Positions 1 to 8,854 of a stretch of DNA of 64,000 nucleotides are shown here, in pieces. The notes under the pieces were generated by a model that did not search any database, had not been told where the DNA came from, and saw only the letters and a program-made list of their open reading frames with translations. Source of the stretch: Streptomyces noursei. GTDB taxonomy: Bacteria; Actinomycetota; Actinomycetes; Streptomycetales; Streptomycetaceae. The stretch spans positions 3,782,001 to 3,846,000 of the forward strand of contig NZ_CP070326.1 in NCBI RefSeq assembly GCF_016917755.1. Direction: 5' to 3'. Positions within the stretch are counted from its first letter, which is position 1. Each line of letters starts with the position of its first letter. The position numbers and the translations under genes were made by a program.

Positions 1-584
1 ACGGCGAGGTGCGGGGGTACGCCCGGTATGCCGTCAAGCCCGATTGGGACCACACCGGGCCGCGCGGGGCGGTGCTGGTGCGCCACCTCGACGCGCTGGA
101 CCCGGTGGCCTACGCGGCGCTGTGGCGCTATCTGTTCGGGATCGACCTGACCGCGTCGGTGGTGGCGCGCGGCCGGCCGGTGGACGACCCGCTGCTGCAC
201 CTGGTGGCCGACCACCGGCGTTGCGACCTCGGGGTGCGGGAGGCGCTGTTCGTCCGGCCGGTGGACGTCGGGGCGGCGCTGGCGGCCCGGACGTACCGGC
301 GGCCGGTGGACGTGGTGCTGGAGGTCGCGGACGACCTCTGCCCGTGGAACGCGGGGCGCTGGCGGCTGTCCGGCGACGAGCAGGGGGCGGTGTGCGAGCG
401 GACCACCGACCCGGCCGAACTCACGCTGTCCGTGAGGGAGTTGGGTTCGGCCTATCTGGGCGGGTTCACGCTGTCTGCGCTGGCCGGGGCCGGCCGGGTG
501 CGGGAGCTGCGGCCGGGGGCGCTGGCGGCGGTGTCGCCGGCGTTCGGGTCCGACCCGGCGCCGTGGCTGCCGCACGCGTTCTGA
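1..584 (+). CDS. Eis-like GNAT N-acetyltransferase, C-terminal part (truncated by window edge)
   Basis: The open frame enters from the left edge, and the visible 193 residues look like the C-terminal half of an Eis-type acetyltransferase: a second GNAT-like lobe followed by the sterol-carrier-like domain. The protein ends in Leu-Pro-His-Ala-Phe. In the Eis family the free carboxylate of a terminal Phe acts as catalytic base, so this ending fits. The family transfers acetyl from acetyl-CoA to amines such as aminoglycosides or lysines; the substrate here is unknown. The N-terminal acetyl-CoA-binding lobe lies outside the window, so activity cannot be judged. It converges on nei2 with a 28-base gap and no obvious hairpin terminator. 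Confidence 0.7.
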   Translation, partial: GEVRGYARYAVKPDWDHTGPRGAVLVRHLDALDPVAYAALWRYLFGIDLTASVVARGRPVDDPLLHLVADHRRCDLGVREALFVRPVDVGAALAARTYRRPVDVVLEVADDLCPWNAGRWRLSGDEQGAVCERTTDPAELTLSVRELGSAYLGGFTLSALAGAGRVRELRPGALAAVSPAFGSDPAPWLPHAF

Positions 585-612
585 CCGGTTGCGGCCGGGC
601 CCGCCGGCGCCC

Positions 613-1434
613 TCAGGGGCGGGCGGCGGCGGGCTGGCACACGGGACACCAGAAGAGGTTGCGGGCGGCCAGGCCGGCGGTGCGGATCTCGCTGCCGCAG
701 AGGTGGCAGGCGGCGCCGGTGCGGCGGTAGACGTAGACCTCGCCGCCGTGGTCGTCGACCCGGGGCGGGCGGCCCATGGCCTCCGGGGTGTGCTCGGGGC
801 GGACGGTGTCGATCCGGTTGTTCCTCACGCCCTCCCGCATCAGGTCCACCAGGTCGGCCCAGACCGCGTCCCACTGGTCGCGGCGCAGGTCGCGGCCGGG
901 GAGGTAGGGGTCGATGCCGTGCCGGAAGAGGACCTCGGCGCGATAGACGTTGCCGACGCCGGCGATCACCTTCTGGTCGAGCAGCAGCGCCGCGACGGTG
1001 GTGCGGCTGCGGGAGATCCGTCGCCAGGCGCCGGTGCCGTCGTCGTCCGGCCGCAGCGGGTCGGGGCCCAGCCGGTCGTGTATCGCCTGCTTCTCGGCGT
1101 CGGTGATCAGCGCGCAGGCGGTGGGGCCGCGCAGGTCGGCGTGGTGGTCGGCGCCGACCAGTCGCAGCCGGACGGTGTCGGTGGGCGGCGGGGGCGGGGT
1201 GGCGCCGAAGCCGAGCTTGCCGAAGAGGCCGAGGTGGATGTGGACCCAGCGGTCGGGGCCGAAGCCGAGGAAGAGGTGCTTGCCGTGCGCCTCGGCACTC
1301 TCCATGACCTGGCCGTCGATGAGCGCCGCGCCCTCGGCGAACTTGCCCTGCGGGCTGCTCGCCCGGACCGGGGCGCCCTCGAAGCGGTCCCGGTGGTCCA
1401 GCGCGAGGCGGTGGATGGTGTGCCCCTCGGGCAT
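613..1434 (-). CDS. nei: Fpg/Nei-family DNA glycosylase (endonuclease VIII-like, Nei2 type)
   Basis: The 273-residue protein starts MPEGHTIHR. After Met removal the Pro is the catalytic Schiff-base nucleophile and the next Glu is the proton donor, both characteristic of Fpg/Nei. A helix-two-turn-helix core is visible around DQKVIAGVGNVYRAE, and a C-terminal zinc finger has CHLC and CPVC pairs. It excises oxidised bases and nicks the strand (AP lyase). The HTIHR form resembles actinobacterial Nei2 rather than MutM (MPELPEVE). It lies 154 bases downstream of rpiB on the same strand, a pairing I know from other Streptomyces, so co-transcription is likely despite a palindromic repeat in the gap. 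Confidence 0.88.
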   Translation of the reverse strand: MPEGHTIHRLALDHRDRFEGAPVRASSPQGKFAEGAALIDGQVMESAEAHGKHLFLGFGPDRWVHIHLGLFGKLGFGATPPPPPTDTVRLRLVGADHHADLRGPTACALITDAEKQAIHDRLGPDPLRPDDDGTGAWRRISRSRTTVAALLLDQKVIAGVGNVYRAEVLFRHGIDPYLPGRDLRRDQWDAVWADLVDLMREGVRNNRIDTVRPEHTPEAMGRPPRVDDHGGEVYVYRRTGAACHLCGSEIRTAGLAARNLFWCPVCQPAAARP

Positions 1435-1510
1435 CGGGCGTCCTCCAGTGGGCGCGCCCGCTCCCCCTGGGCACAGGGCAGCGGGCAGCGCGGCGTCAGC
1501 CGCTCCGGTG

Positions 1511-1555
1511 AGTGGGGCCTCCCCGGCTCAAGCGGATTCGAGAGCGTGGGGAACG
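1511..1555 (-). repeat. Dispersed palindromic element, copy A (intergenic)
   Basis: Read on the minus strand this is TTCCCCACGCTCTCGA, then a short spacer, then GAGCCGGGGAGGCCCCA. It folds into a hairpin through GCTC...GAGC and CCCC...GGGG pairing. The same pattern recurs at 2279-2313, 52000-52042 and, inverted, at 53038-53080. This copy sits between rpiB and nei and could shape the operon transcript as a processing site or attenuator; that is inference. Confidence 0.7.
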
Positions 1556-1588
1556 GCGCTCGCACCGGAGGGCGGCGGCGGTGCGGGG

Positions 1589-2077
<489 letters not shown>

Positions 2078-2264
2078 GGCATGAGTGTGGCATGCCGTTC
2101 TCGGGGTAGAGGCCACCGGGGCGCGGCCCGTCCTGTCGCCGCCGCCCGGCACTTCAGGCAACTCGCCAGTAACGACAACGATCCGGATTCGGCTCTTCCA
2201 AACGGTCGTTAACAACGTTCTAATGCCTGGGTTCGACACCGAGAACCACCGAAGGACGGTGCAC

Positions 2265-3761
2265 ATGGGCGCGCACCCGCCCCCAAGCTCTCAAGGAGCA
2301 GGGGGGACCCCCATCCCCCACGCGGTCCCCGCTGCCGGTGAACCCGGCAACGGCTCCGCGAACCGGCCGCCCGAAGGGCTCCAGGCCGGCCTCAAGAACC
2401 GCCATCTGTCCATGATCGCCATCGGCGGGGTCATCGGCGCCGGCCTGTTCGTCGGATCCGGAGCCGGCATCAACGCCGCCGGCCCGGGGATCCTCCTCTC
2501 GTACGCGCTGACCGGTCTGCTGGTCGTGCTGGTGATGCGGATGCTGGGCGAGATGGCCGCGGCCTCCCCCACCTCCGGTTCGTTCTCCGCGTACGCGGAC
2601 CGGGCGCTGGGCCGCTGGGCGGGCTTCACCATCGGCTGGCTGTACTGGTTCTTCTGGTCGGTGGTGCTGGCGGTCGAGGCGACCGCCGCGGCGTCGATCC
2701 TGACCGGCTGGATACCGGCGGTGCCCCAGTGGGCCTGGGCGCTGCTGGTGATGATCGTGCTGACCGGCACCAACCTGGTGTCGGTGGGCTCGTTCGGCGA
2801 GTTCGAGTTCTGGTTCGCCGGGATCAAGGTCGTGGCGATCGTGATCTTCATCGTGGTCGGCGCGCTGGCGATCTTCGGGCTGCCGCCGGGGCACGACGCG
2901 GTGGGCACCGCGAACCTGATCGGACACGGCGGCTTCCTGCCGAAGGGGCCGGGCGCGATCCTCTCCGGGATGCTGCTGGTGGTCTTCTCCTTCATGGGCA
3001 GCGAGATCGTCACGCTGGCGGCGAGCGAGTCGCCGAACCCGGTGGTCGCCGTCCGCAAGGCCGTCAACAGCGTGATCTGGCGGATCGCGCTGTTCTACAT
3101 CGGGTCGATCGCGGTGATCGTGACGCTGCTGCCATGGGACTCCCCGGAGGTGGCCAAGAGCCCGTACGTGGCGGTGCTGAAGTCGCTGCACATCCCGTAC
3201 GTGGACGTGGTGATGGACGTCGTCGTGCTGACCGCGGTGCTGTCCTGTCTGAACTCCGGGCTCTACACGGCGTCCCGGATGGCGTTCTCGCTCGGTGAGC
3301 GCGGCGACGCGCCGAAGTCGTTCGCGACGGTCAACAAGGGCGGCGTCCCGGCGGTGGCGATCTGGGCGTCGGTGGCCTTCGGGTTCATCGCGACGATCTT
3401 CAGCTACACCTCGAAGGACACCATCTTCCAGTTCCTGCTGAACTCCTCGGGCGCGGTGGCGCTCTTCGTCTGGCTGGTGATCTGCGTCTCGCAGCTGCGG
3501 ATGCGCCGGACCATCGAGCGGGAGACGCCGGAGCGGCTGACGGTGCGGATGTGGCTGTACCCGTGGCTGACCTACGCCACCATCGCGCTGATCGTCTTCG
3601 TCGTGGGCTACATGTTCTACGACAAGAACGGCCGGGAGCAGATGGTGCTGTCGGTGGTGGCGGCCGCGGTGGTGCTGGTGGCCGGGCTGGTGCTGCAGAA
3701 GCGGCGGCCCCGTGAGGCGCCGGAGCCGGCGGCGGCCGCGAAGGCGCCGGAGAAGGCGTAG
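2265..3761 (+). CDS. Amino-acid permease, AAT/APC superfamily (paralogue 1)
   Basis: The 498-residue integral membrane protein has about 12 hydrophobic segments. It contains the APC signature GGVIGAGLFVGSG near the first helix and FGEFEFWFAGIKVVAI around helix 6, like the GabP/AnsP/proline-specific permeases. It imports an amino acid by proton symport; the substrate cannot be assigned. The ATG at 2265 is preceded by GAAGGACG at good spacing. The cytoplasmic tail (residues about 5-17, Pro/Ser/Gly-rich) is encoded by a palindromic repeat (copy B), so that stretch is acquired sequence rather than transporter core. Paralogues lie at 4780 and 6487. A strong hairpin terminator follows. Confidence 0.88.
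   Translation: MGAHPPPSSQGAGGTPIPHAVPAAGEPGNGSANRPPEGLQAGLKNRHLSMIAIGGVIGAGLFVGSGAGINAAGPGILLSYALTGLLVVLVMRMLGEMAAASPTSGSFSAYADRALGRWAGFTIGWLYWFFWSVVLAVEATAAASILTGWIPAVPQWAWALLVMIVLTGTNLVSVGSFGEFEFWFAGIKVVAIVIFIVVGALAIFGLPPGHDAVGTANLIGHGGFLPKGPGAILSGMLLVVFSFMGSEIVTLAASESPNPVVAVRKAVNSVIWRIALFYIGSIAVIVTLLPWDSPEVAKSPYVAVLKSLHIPYVDVVMDVVVLTAVLSCLNSGLYTASRMAFSLGERGDAPKSFATVNKGGVPAVAIWASVAFGFIATIFSYTSKDTIFQFLLNSSGAVALFVWLVICVSQLRMRRTIERETPERLTVRMWLYPWLTYATIALIVFVVGYMFYDKNGREQMVLSVVAAAVVLVAGLVLQKRRPREAPEPAAAAKAPEKA
2279..2313 (+). repeat. Dispersed palindromic element, copy B (inside permease 1 coding sequence)
   Basis: CCCCCAAGCTCTC, a short spacer, then GAGCAGGGGGGACCCCCA matches the family seen at 1511, 52000 and 53038, but with a shortened loop. 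It falls in codons of the N-terminal tail before the first membrane helix and keeps the reading frame. Confidence 0.72.
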
Positions 3762-3785
3762 CCGTCGCGGGCGCGCGACGCGCAC

Positions 3786-3822
3786 GACGGGGCCCGCACC
3801 CTCGGTGGGTGCGGGCCCCGTC
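3786..3822. terminator. Bidirectional hairpin terminator between permease 1 and bioY
   Basis: GACGGGGCCCGCACCC and its exact complement are separated by a 5-base loop, giving a 16-bp perfect stem. It sits between two convergent genes, 24 bases after the permease stop and 18 bases from the bioY stop. There is no U-tract, as is usual in Streptomyces. Confidence 0.85.
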
Positions 3823-3839
3823 GGCGTTCTCCCGGGTGC

Positions 3840-4439
3840 TCAGCCGCGGCGGCCGGCCAGCTTCCAGGCGGTGGGCAGCGCGCCCATGGCCAGGGCGATC
3901 TTGAGGGCGTCGCCGATCAGGAACGGCACCATGCCGACGGCGACGGCCCGGTCGAGGGGCATCCCCGTGCTGAGCGCGAGGTAGGGGACGCCGATCGCGT
4001 AGATGACGGCGTTGCCGGCGAGCATCGTGGCGGCGGTGCGGAGCATCCCGCGGTCGCCGCCGCGGCGGGCCAGCGCGCCCACGGCGGTGGCGGCGAGCAG
4101 CATGCCGAGGACGTAGCCGAAGGTGGCGCCGCCGGCGCCGCCGGCGCCGCCGGCGAACCACGGCATGCCGGCGATGCCCGCCAGGGCGTAGAGCGCCAGC
4201 GACAGCAGCCCGCGGCGGGCGCCGAGCGAGGCGCCCACCAGGAGGGCGGCGAAGGTCTGGCCGGTGACCGGGACCGGGGAGCCGGGGACCGGGAGCGCGA
4301 TCTGGGCCGCGATGCCGGTGATCACGGCGCCGCCGGCGACCAGCGCGACGTCGCGGACGCGGGCGCGGGTGGCGGTGGCGGCCGGCAGCAGGTCGGCGAG
4401 GACCGCTCCAGGCAGGAGGGTGGGGGCGACTGTGCTCAT
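3840..4439 (-). CDS. bioY: Biotin transporter BioY (ECF substrate-binding component)
   Basis: The 199-residue hydrophobic protein is the S-component of an energy-coupling-factor biotin importer. The family block LPVPGSPVPVTGQTFAALLV lies near residue 55, followed by LGARRGLLSLALYALAG and an Ala/Gly-rich loop, with about six membrane segments. No ECF ATPase or T-component gene is adjacent, so it either uses a shared module encoded elsewhere or works alone, as reported for some BioY proteins. The ATG at 4439 fits the family N-terminus; an upstream in-frame extension of about 160 codons has no family resemblance. It sits, inverted, between two amino-acid permease paralogues. Confidence 0.9.
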   Translation of the reverse strand: MSTVAPTLLPGAVLADLLPAATATRARVRDVALVAGGAVITGIAAQIALPVPGSPVPVTGQTFAALLVGASLGARRGLLSLALYALAGIAGMPWFAGGAGGAGGATFGYVLGMLLAATAVGALARRGGDRGMLRTAATMLAGNAVIYAIGVPYLALSTGMPLDRAVAVGMVPFLIGDALKIALAMGALPTAWKLAGRRG

Positions 4440-4779
4440 CAGGGGACTCCGCTGGTGTGTGGCGGATCCGGGGGTGGATCCGGCGGGACGTGATGACGTT
4501 AGTTCAGGGGGACGGCGGCGATCACGCGCGAGCGGTGACAAAGCCGTGCCGGCCCGCTTGGGGAGTTCCGGACAACCGCCACCCTGCCGGAGCCCGTCGG
4601 GCCGTGGGGCGTCTTCGCAGGTCACGTGATGCTCGTCACGGACCGGACGCCCGCATGGGGCCGGTTTTGTGCTAGTCGGGGCCGGCCGGGGACACTGGGA
4701 CGGCTCCGTGGTGACCTGTGGAGTTCCCCCAAACCGGGCGGCGATCCCGCCCTTGCGCCCCTTGCGAGAGTACGAGCCC
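4440..4779. other. Divergent intergenic region, bioY / permease 2
   Basis: These 340 bases must hold promoters for both flanking genes. I searched for a BirA- or BioQ-type biotin operator and see only a half-site-like TAGTTCA near 4499, which is too weak to call. No small gene is convincing. Confidence 0.5.
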
Positions 4780-6198
4780 ATGCACGACGCACTGCCGCCC
4801 CTGGCCGAGAAGGTCGAGAAGGTCGAGAAGGAGCCGTTGTCCGGGGGGCTCAAGCAGCGCCACCTGACGATGCTGGGGCTGGGCGGGGTGATCGGTGCGG
4901 GGCTGTTCGTCGGCTCCGGGGCGGGCATCGCGGTGGCCGGGCCGGGGATCGTGCTGTCCTATCTGATCGCCGGTGCGCTGGCGATGCTGGTCATGCGGAT
5001 GCTCGGGGAGATGTCGGCGGCGATGCCGGCCTCCGGGGCGTTCTCGGTGCACGCCGAGCGGGCGCTGGGACGTTGGGCCGGCTTCAGCGTGGGGTGGCTG
5101 TACTGGTTCCTGCTCGTGGTGGTGCTGGCGGTGGAGGCCACCGGGGCGGCGCAGATCGCACACGGCTGGGCGCCGGCGGTGCCGCAGTGGGGCTGGGTGC
5201 TGATCTTCATGGTCGTCTTCACCGTCGCGAATCTGGCCGCGGTGAAGAACTTCGGCGAGTTCGAGTTCTGGTTCGCCGCCCTGAAGGTCGCCGCGATCGT
5301 GCTGTTCCTGGCGCTGACGCTGCTGGCGGTCTTCGGGTTGCTGCCCGCTGCATCGACCTACTCGGGCCAGCCGGTCGGGCTGACCAACCTCACCGGGCAC
5401 GGCGGGTTCCTGCCGCACGGCTGGTCCGGGGTGGTCTCGGGGGTGCTGGCCGTGGTGTTCGCGTTCGGCGGGCTGGAGGTGGTCACCATCGCGGCGGCCG
5501 AGTCGGACGACCCGGCGCGGGCGGTGGGCCGGGCGGTGCGCAGCGCGGTGTGGCGGATCCTCTTCTTCTACGTGGGCTCGATGCTGGTCATCGTCACCGT
5601 GCTGCCCTGGTCGTCGATGCAGCCGGGCAAGAGCCCGTACGTGATGGTGCTGGACCACATCGGGGTGCCGGGCGCCGGGCAGATCATGAACATCGTGGTG
5701 TTCGTGGCGCTGCTGTCGGCGCTGAACGCCAATCTCTACGGTTCGTCGCGGATGGTGTTCTCGCTGGCCGAGCGCGGCGAGGCGCCGCGCGGGCTGCTGA
5801 AGGTGTCGGGCGGAGGGGTGCCGCGCCGGGCGGTGCTGGCCTCGGTGGCGTTCGGCTTCGTCTCGGTGCTGCTCAATCTCAAGTGGCCGGATTCGGTCTT
5901 CCTCTACTTGCTCAACGCGGTCGGTGCGGTGCTGCTGTTCGTCTGGGGGTTGATCGCCGTCTCCCAGCTGCGGCTGCGGCCCCGGATCGAACGGGAGGCG
6001 CCGGAGCGGCTGATCCTGCGGATGTGGGCGTTCCCCTATCTGACGTGGCTGGCGCTGGCGGCGATGGGCGCGGTGATCGTGCTGATGCTGACCGATGCCA
6101 CGGCCCGGCCGCAGCTGCTGTGGTCGGCCGGCGCGACCGCGTTGGTGCTGATGGTGGCCGGTGCGCGGGAGCTGAGGGCGCGTCGGGCGCGGGCCTGA
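4780..6198 (+). CDS. Amino-acid permease, AAT/APC superfamily (paralogue 2)
   Basis: The 472-residue protein has about 12 membrane segments and the same signatures as paralogue 1 (GGVIGAGLFVGSGAG; FGEFEFWFAALKVAAI; APERLILRMWAFPYLTW near the C-terminus). The N-terminal tail carries a small Glu-Lys-Val repeat (EKVEKVEKE). The ATG at 4780 was chosen because the conserved cytoplasmic tail begins here; a weak GAGAG lies upstream, and longer starts would add residues unlike the family. It probably acts as an amino-acid:proton symporter with a substrate different from its neighbours. It shares more sequence with the 6487 gene than with the 2265 gene, suggesting a recent tandem duplication. Confidence 0.87.
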   Translation: MHDALPPLAEKVEKVEKEPLSGGLKQRHLTMLGLGGVIGAGLFVGSGAGIAVAGPGIVLSYLIAGALAMLVMRMLGEMSAAMPASGAFSVHAERALGRWAGFSVGWLYWFLLVVVLAVEATGAAQIAHGWAPAVPQWGWVLIFMVVFTVANLAAVKNFGEFEFWFAALKVAAIVLFLALTLLAVFGLLPAASTYSGQPVGLTNLTGHGGFLPHGWSGVVSGVLAVVFAFGGLEVVTIAAAESDDPARAVGRAVRSAVWRILFFYVGSMLVIVTVLPWSSMQPGKSPYVMVLDHIGVPGAGQIMNIVVFVALLSALNANLYGSSRMVFSLAERGEAPRGLLKVSGGGVPRRAVLASVAFGFVSVLLNLKWPDSVFLYLLNAVGAVLLFVWGLIAVSQLRLRPRIEREAPERLILRMWAFPYLTWLALAAMGAVIVLMLTDATARPQLLWSAGATALVLMVAGARELRARRARA

Positions 6199-6486
6199 GG
6201 AGCGCCGTCGCGCGGCGGTGCGGCCGGGGCCGCCGGGGCAACTCCCGGGCCCACCGGCCACATTGAGACGTACCTCACATCTCGTCGCATTCGACGATCT
6301 ATCAGGCACGCTCGGTCACGATCGCGTCTGAATACCGAACAATCGCTGCACGACTGTTGCCCTGAGCGGACAGCGACGCTCAGACTGAGCCAGCTTTGCC
6401 GAGGACACCGGAGTTGAGCCGTCCTGCGGCCCCGGGAGACCGCAGTATCGCCCCGCCCGCATCTCACCCACTGGGACAGGTACGAC

Positions 6487-7899
6487 ATGAATCGGACACC
6501 CCCGTCCGCCGGTGCGCAGACCGCCGCGGCCCCGGGCACCGGCCAGGACGGCGGCACGCTGTCACACGGCCTCAAGCAACGCCACCTCTCGATGATCGCC
6601 CTCGGCGGGGTGATCGGCGCGGGGCTGTTCGTCGGTTCCCGCGAGGGCATCGCGGCGGCCGGCCCGTCGATCGTGCTGGCCTATGCCGTCTCCGGTGCGC
6701 TGGTCATGCTGATCATGCGGATGCTCGGCGAGATGTCCGCGGCCCGGCCGTCCTCCGGCTCCTTCTCGGTGCACGCCGAGCGGTCCATCGGTTCCTGGGC
6801 CGGCTTCACCGTGGGCTGGATGTTCACCGCGCTGCTGTGCGTGGCGGTGGCGGCCGAGGCGCTGGGCGCCGCGGACGTGCTGCACCAGTGGTTCCCCTCC
6901 ACCGAGCCGTGGATGTGGGTACTGCTGATCATGATCGTCTTCACCGCGACCAACCTGACCGCGGTCGGCAACTTCGGTGAGTTCGAGTTCTGGTTCGCCG
7001 CCCTGAAGGTCGCCGCGATCGCCCTGTTCCTGATCCTGGGCGTGCTGGCCATCTTCGGCCTGCTGCCCGGCACCTCGGCGCCCGGCACCGCGCACCTGAC
7101 CGGCGACGGCGGCTTCCTGCCCAAGGGCGTGGACGGCCTGATGGTCGGTCTGCTGGCGTCGGTGTTCGCGTACGGCGGTCTGGAGACGGTGACCATCGCG
7201 GCGGCCGAGTCCAAGGACCCGGCCCGCGGCGTGGCCCGCGCGGTGCGCACCGCGATGTGGCGGATCGCGCTGTTCTACGTCGGCTCGATGGCGATCATCG
7301 TCACCGTCATCCCCTGGAGCGCGCCGTCGATCGCCAAGAGCGGCCCGTACGTGGCGGTGCTGGACTACCTCAAGATCCCGGCGGCCGGCCAGATCATGAA
7401 CGTGGTCATCCTGGTCGCCCTGCTCTCCGCGGTGAACGCCAACATCTACGGCTCCTCGCGGATGGCGTACTCGCTGATCGCCCGCGGCCAGGGCCCGGCC
7501 GTCCTGGGCAAGGTGAGCGGCGGGGTGCCGCGCCGGACGGTGCTGCTGTGCGCCGCGTTCGGGTTCCTCGCGGTGCTCTTCAGCTTCTGGTGGCCGACCA
7601 CCGTCTTCCAGTGGCTGCTGAACATGGTCGGCGCCGCGGTCCTGGTGGTCTGGGGCTTCATCGCCGTCGCCCAGCTGCGCACCCGGCGGCAGTTGGAGCG
7701 CGAGGCGCCCGAGAAGCTGATCGTGAAGATGTGGGCCTTCCCGTACCTCACGTGGGTGGCGCTGGCCGGGATCGCCGCGGTGCTGGTGCTGATGCTGCGC
7801 GACGACAACCAGCGGATCCAGCTGCTGTTCACCGGCGGCTTCGGCGTGGTGCTGACGATCGTCGCGCTCATCCGGCAGCGGGCGCTGAGCAACCGGTAG
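6487..7899 (+). CDS. Amino-acid permease, AAT/APC superfamily (paralogue 3)
   Basis: The 470-residue protein has about 12 membrane segments. LKQRHLSMIALGG, GGVIGAGLFVGS, FGEFEFWFAALKVAAI and APEKLIVKMWAFPYLTW align with paralogue 2 throughout. The substrate is not assignable. The ATG at 6487 follows GGGACAGG with a loose Shine-Dalgarno match. The 288-base gap upstream implies its own promoter rather than read-through from paralogue 2. A 16-bp perfect hairpin terminator follows 21 bases after the stop. Confidence 0.87.
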   Translation: MNRTPPSAGAQTAAAPGTGQDGGTLSHGLKQRHLSMIALGGVIGAGLFVGSREGIAAAGPSIVLAYAVSGALVMLIMRMLGEMSAARPSSGSFSVHAERSIGSWAGFTVGWMFTALLCVAVAAEALGAADVLHQWFPSTEPWMWVLLIMIVFTATNLTAVGNFGEFEFWFAALKVAAIALFLILGVLAIFGLLPGTSAPGTAHLTGDGGFLPKGVDGLMVGLLASVFAYGGLETVTIAAAESKDPARGVARAVRTAMWRIALFYVGSMAIIVTVIPWSAPSIAKSGPYVAVLDYLKIPAAGQIMNVVILVALLSAVNANIYGSSRMAYSLIARGQGPAVLGKVSGGVPRRTVLLCAAFGFLAVLFSFWWPTTVFQWLLNMVGAAVLVVWGFIAVAQLRTRRQLEREAPEKLIVKMWAFPYLTWVALAGIAAVLVLMLRDDNQRIQLLFTGGFGVVLTIVALIRQRALSNR

Positions 7900-7920
7900 T
7901 TCTCCTTACGGACCCCTTTC

Positions 7921-7959
7921 AGGCGGGGCGGGACCTCCTTCCGAGGTCCCGCCCCGCCT
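7921..7959 (+). terminator. Hairpin terminator after permease 3
   Basis: AGGCGGGGCGGGACCT is followed by a 7-base loop and its perfect 16-bp complement. It ends the tandem permease array and insulates the sod promoter downstream. Confidence 0.85.
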
Positions 7960-8023
7960 CCGTCTTTGGAACCAGGAAGCCCGCCATGGCCGGCCCGTGA
8001 TCACACCTGCTGATAGCGTGCTC

Positions 8024-8040
8024 TTGCACATTAATTGCAA
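8024..8040 (+). promoter_or_regulatory. Nur-type operator (nickel-responsive Fur-family site) at the sodF promoter
   Basis: TTGCAC-ATTAA-TTGCAA is a near-perfect inverted repeat with a 5-base spacer. It agrees with the Nur box described for the S. coelicolor sodF promoter (TTGCAA-N5-TTGCAA). It ends 36 bases before the sod start codon, a position where bound Nur would block transcription when nickel is available. The AT-rich palindrome stands out against GC-rich surroundings. Confidence 0.8.
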
Positions 8041-8075
8041 CTACAGCGATTACGCAGCTTGGAGGCGGGGTCGAC

Positions 8076-8717
8076 ATGGCGACCTACACACTTCCGGAAC
8101 TCCCCTACGACTACTCGGCGCTGGCGCCGGTCATCAGCCCCGAGATCATCGAGCTGCACCACGACAAGCACCACGCGGCGTACGTGAAGGGCGCCAACGA
8201 CACCCTTGAGCAGCTCGCCGAGGCGCGCGACAAGGACCAGTGGGGCAACATCAACGGCCTGGAGAAGAACCTCGCGTTCCACCTCTCCGGCCACATCCTG
8301 CACAGCATCTACTGGCACAACATGACCGGCGACGGTGGCGGCGAGCCGCTGGAGGCGGACGGCGTGGGCGAGCTGGCCGACGCCATCGCCGAGAGCTTCG
8401 GCTCGTTCGCCAAGTTCAAGGCGCAGCTGTCCAAGGCGTCGGCGACCACGCAGGGCTCCGGCTGGGGCGTCCTGGCCTACGAGCCGGTGACCGGCCGCCT
8501 CATCGTCGAGCAGATCTACGACCACCAGGGCAACGTCGGCCAGGGCTCGGTGCCGATCCTGGTCTTCGACGCCTGGGAGCACGCCTTCTACCTGCAGTAC
8601 AAGAACCAGAAGGTGGACTTCATCGAGGCCATGTGGAACGTCGTGAACTGGCAGGACGTGGCCAAGCGGTACGCCTCCGCCAAGGAGCGTGCGAACAACC
8701 TGCTGCTGGCGCCGTGA
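8076..8717 (+). CDS. sodF: Superoxide dismutase, Fe/Mn family (SodF type)
   Basis: The 213-residue cytoplasmic enzyme converts superoxide to peroxide and oxygen. Metal ligands are visible: His in LHHDKHHAAYV (about residue 28), the His in the GHILH block, and Asp and His in FDAWEHAFYLQ. The length is typical for the iron/manganese family. The ATG at 8076 follows GGAGG at 10 bases. Streptomyces usually carry this Fe-type enzyme as the alternative to a nickel SOD (SodN). The Nur-type operator upstream indicates repression by Ni-loaded Nur. A perfect hairpin terminator follows. Confidence 0.94.
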   Translation: MATYTLPELPYDYSALAPVISPEIIELHHDKHHAAYVKGANDTLEQLAEARDKDQWGNINGLEKNLAFHLSGHILHSIYWHNMTGDGGGEPLEADGVGELADAIAESFGSFAKFKAQLSKASATTQGSGWGVLAYEPVTGRLIVEQIYDHQGNVGQGSVPILVFDAWEHAFYLQYKNQKVDFIEAMWNVVNWQDVAKRYASAKERANNLLLAP

Positions 8718-8787
8718 CCCGGTAGCCGGCCGAGGCGTCCTGCCTCGTGATCGTCTTCTCACCTTTCACTTGGCAGGCGGAAGAGAA

Positions 8788-8824
8788 CGAAGCCCCCACG
8801 AGGACGTGACTCGTGGGGGCTTCG
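8788..8824. terminator. Bidirectional hairpin terminator, sodF / DsbA-family gene
   Basis: CGAAGCCCCCACGAG and its exact complement are separated by a 7-base loop, a 15-bp perfect stem. It lies between the two convergent stop codons (8717 and 8855). Confidence 0.85.
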
Positions 8825-8854
8825 TGCGTACCGGCCGGGGCGGCGGGCCGACGG

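Noticed and set aside
2265..7899. Permease array as part of a biosynthetic cluster
   Set aside because: No biosynthetic, regulatory or resistance genes accompany it; it is a transporter duplication.
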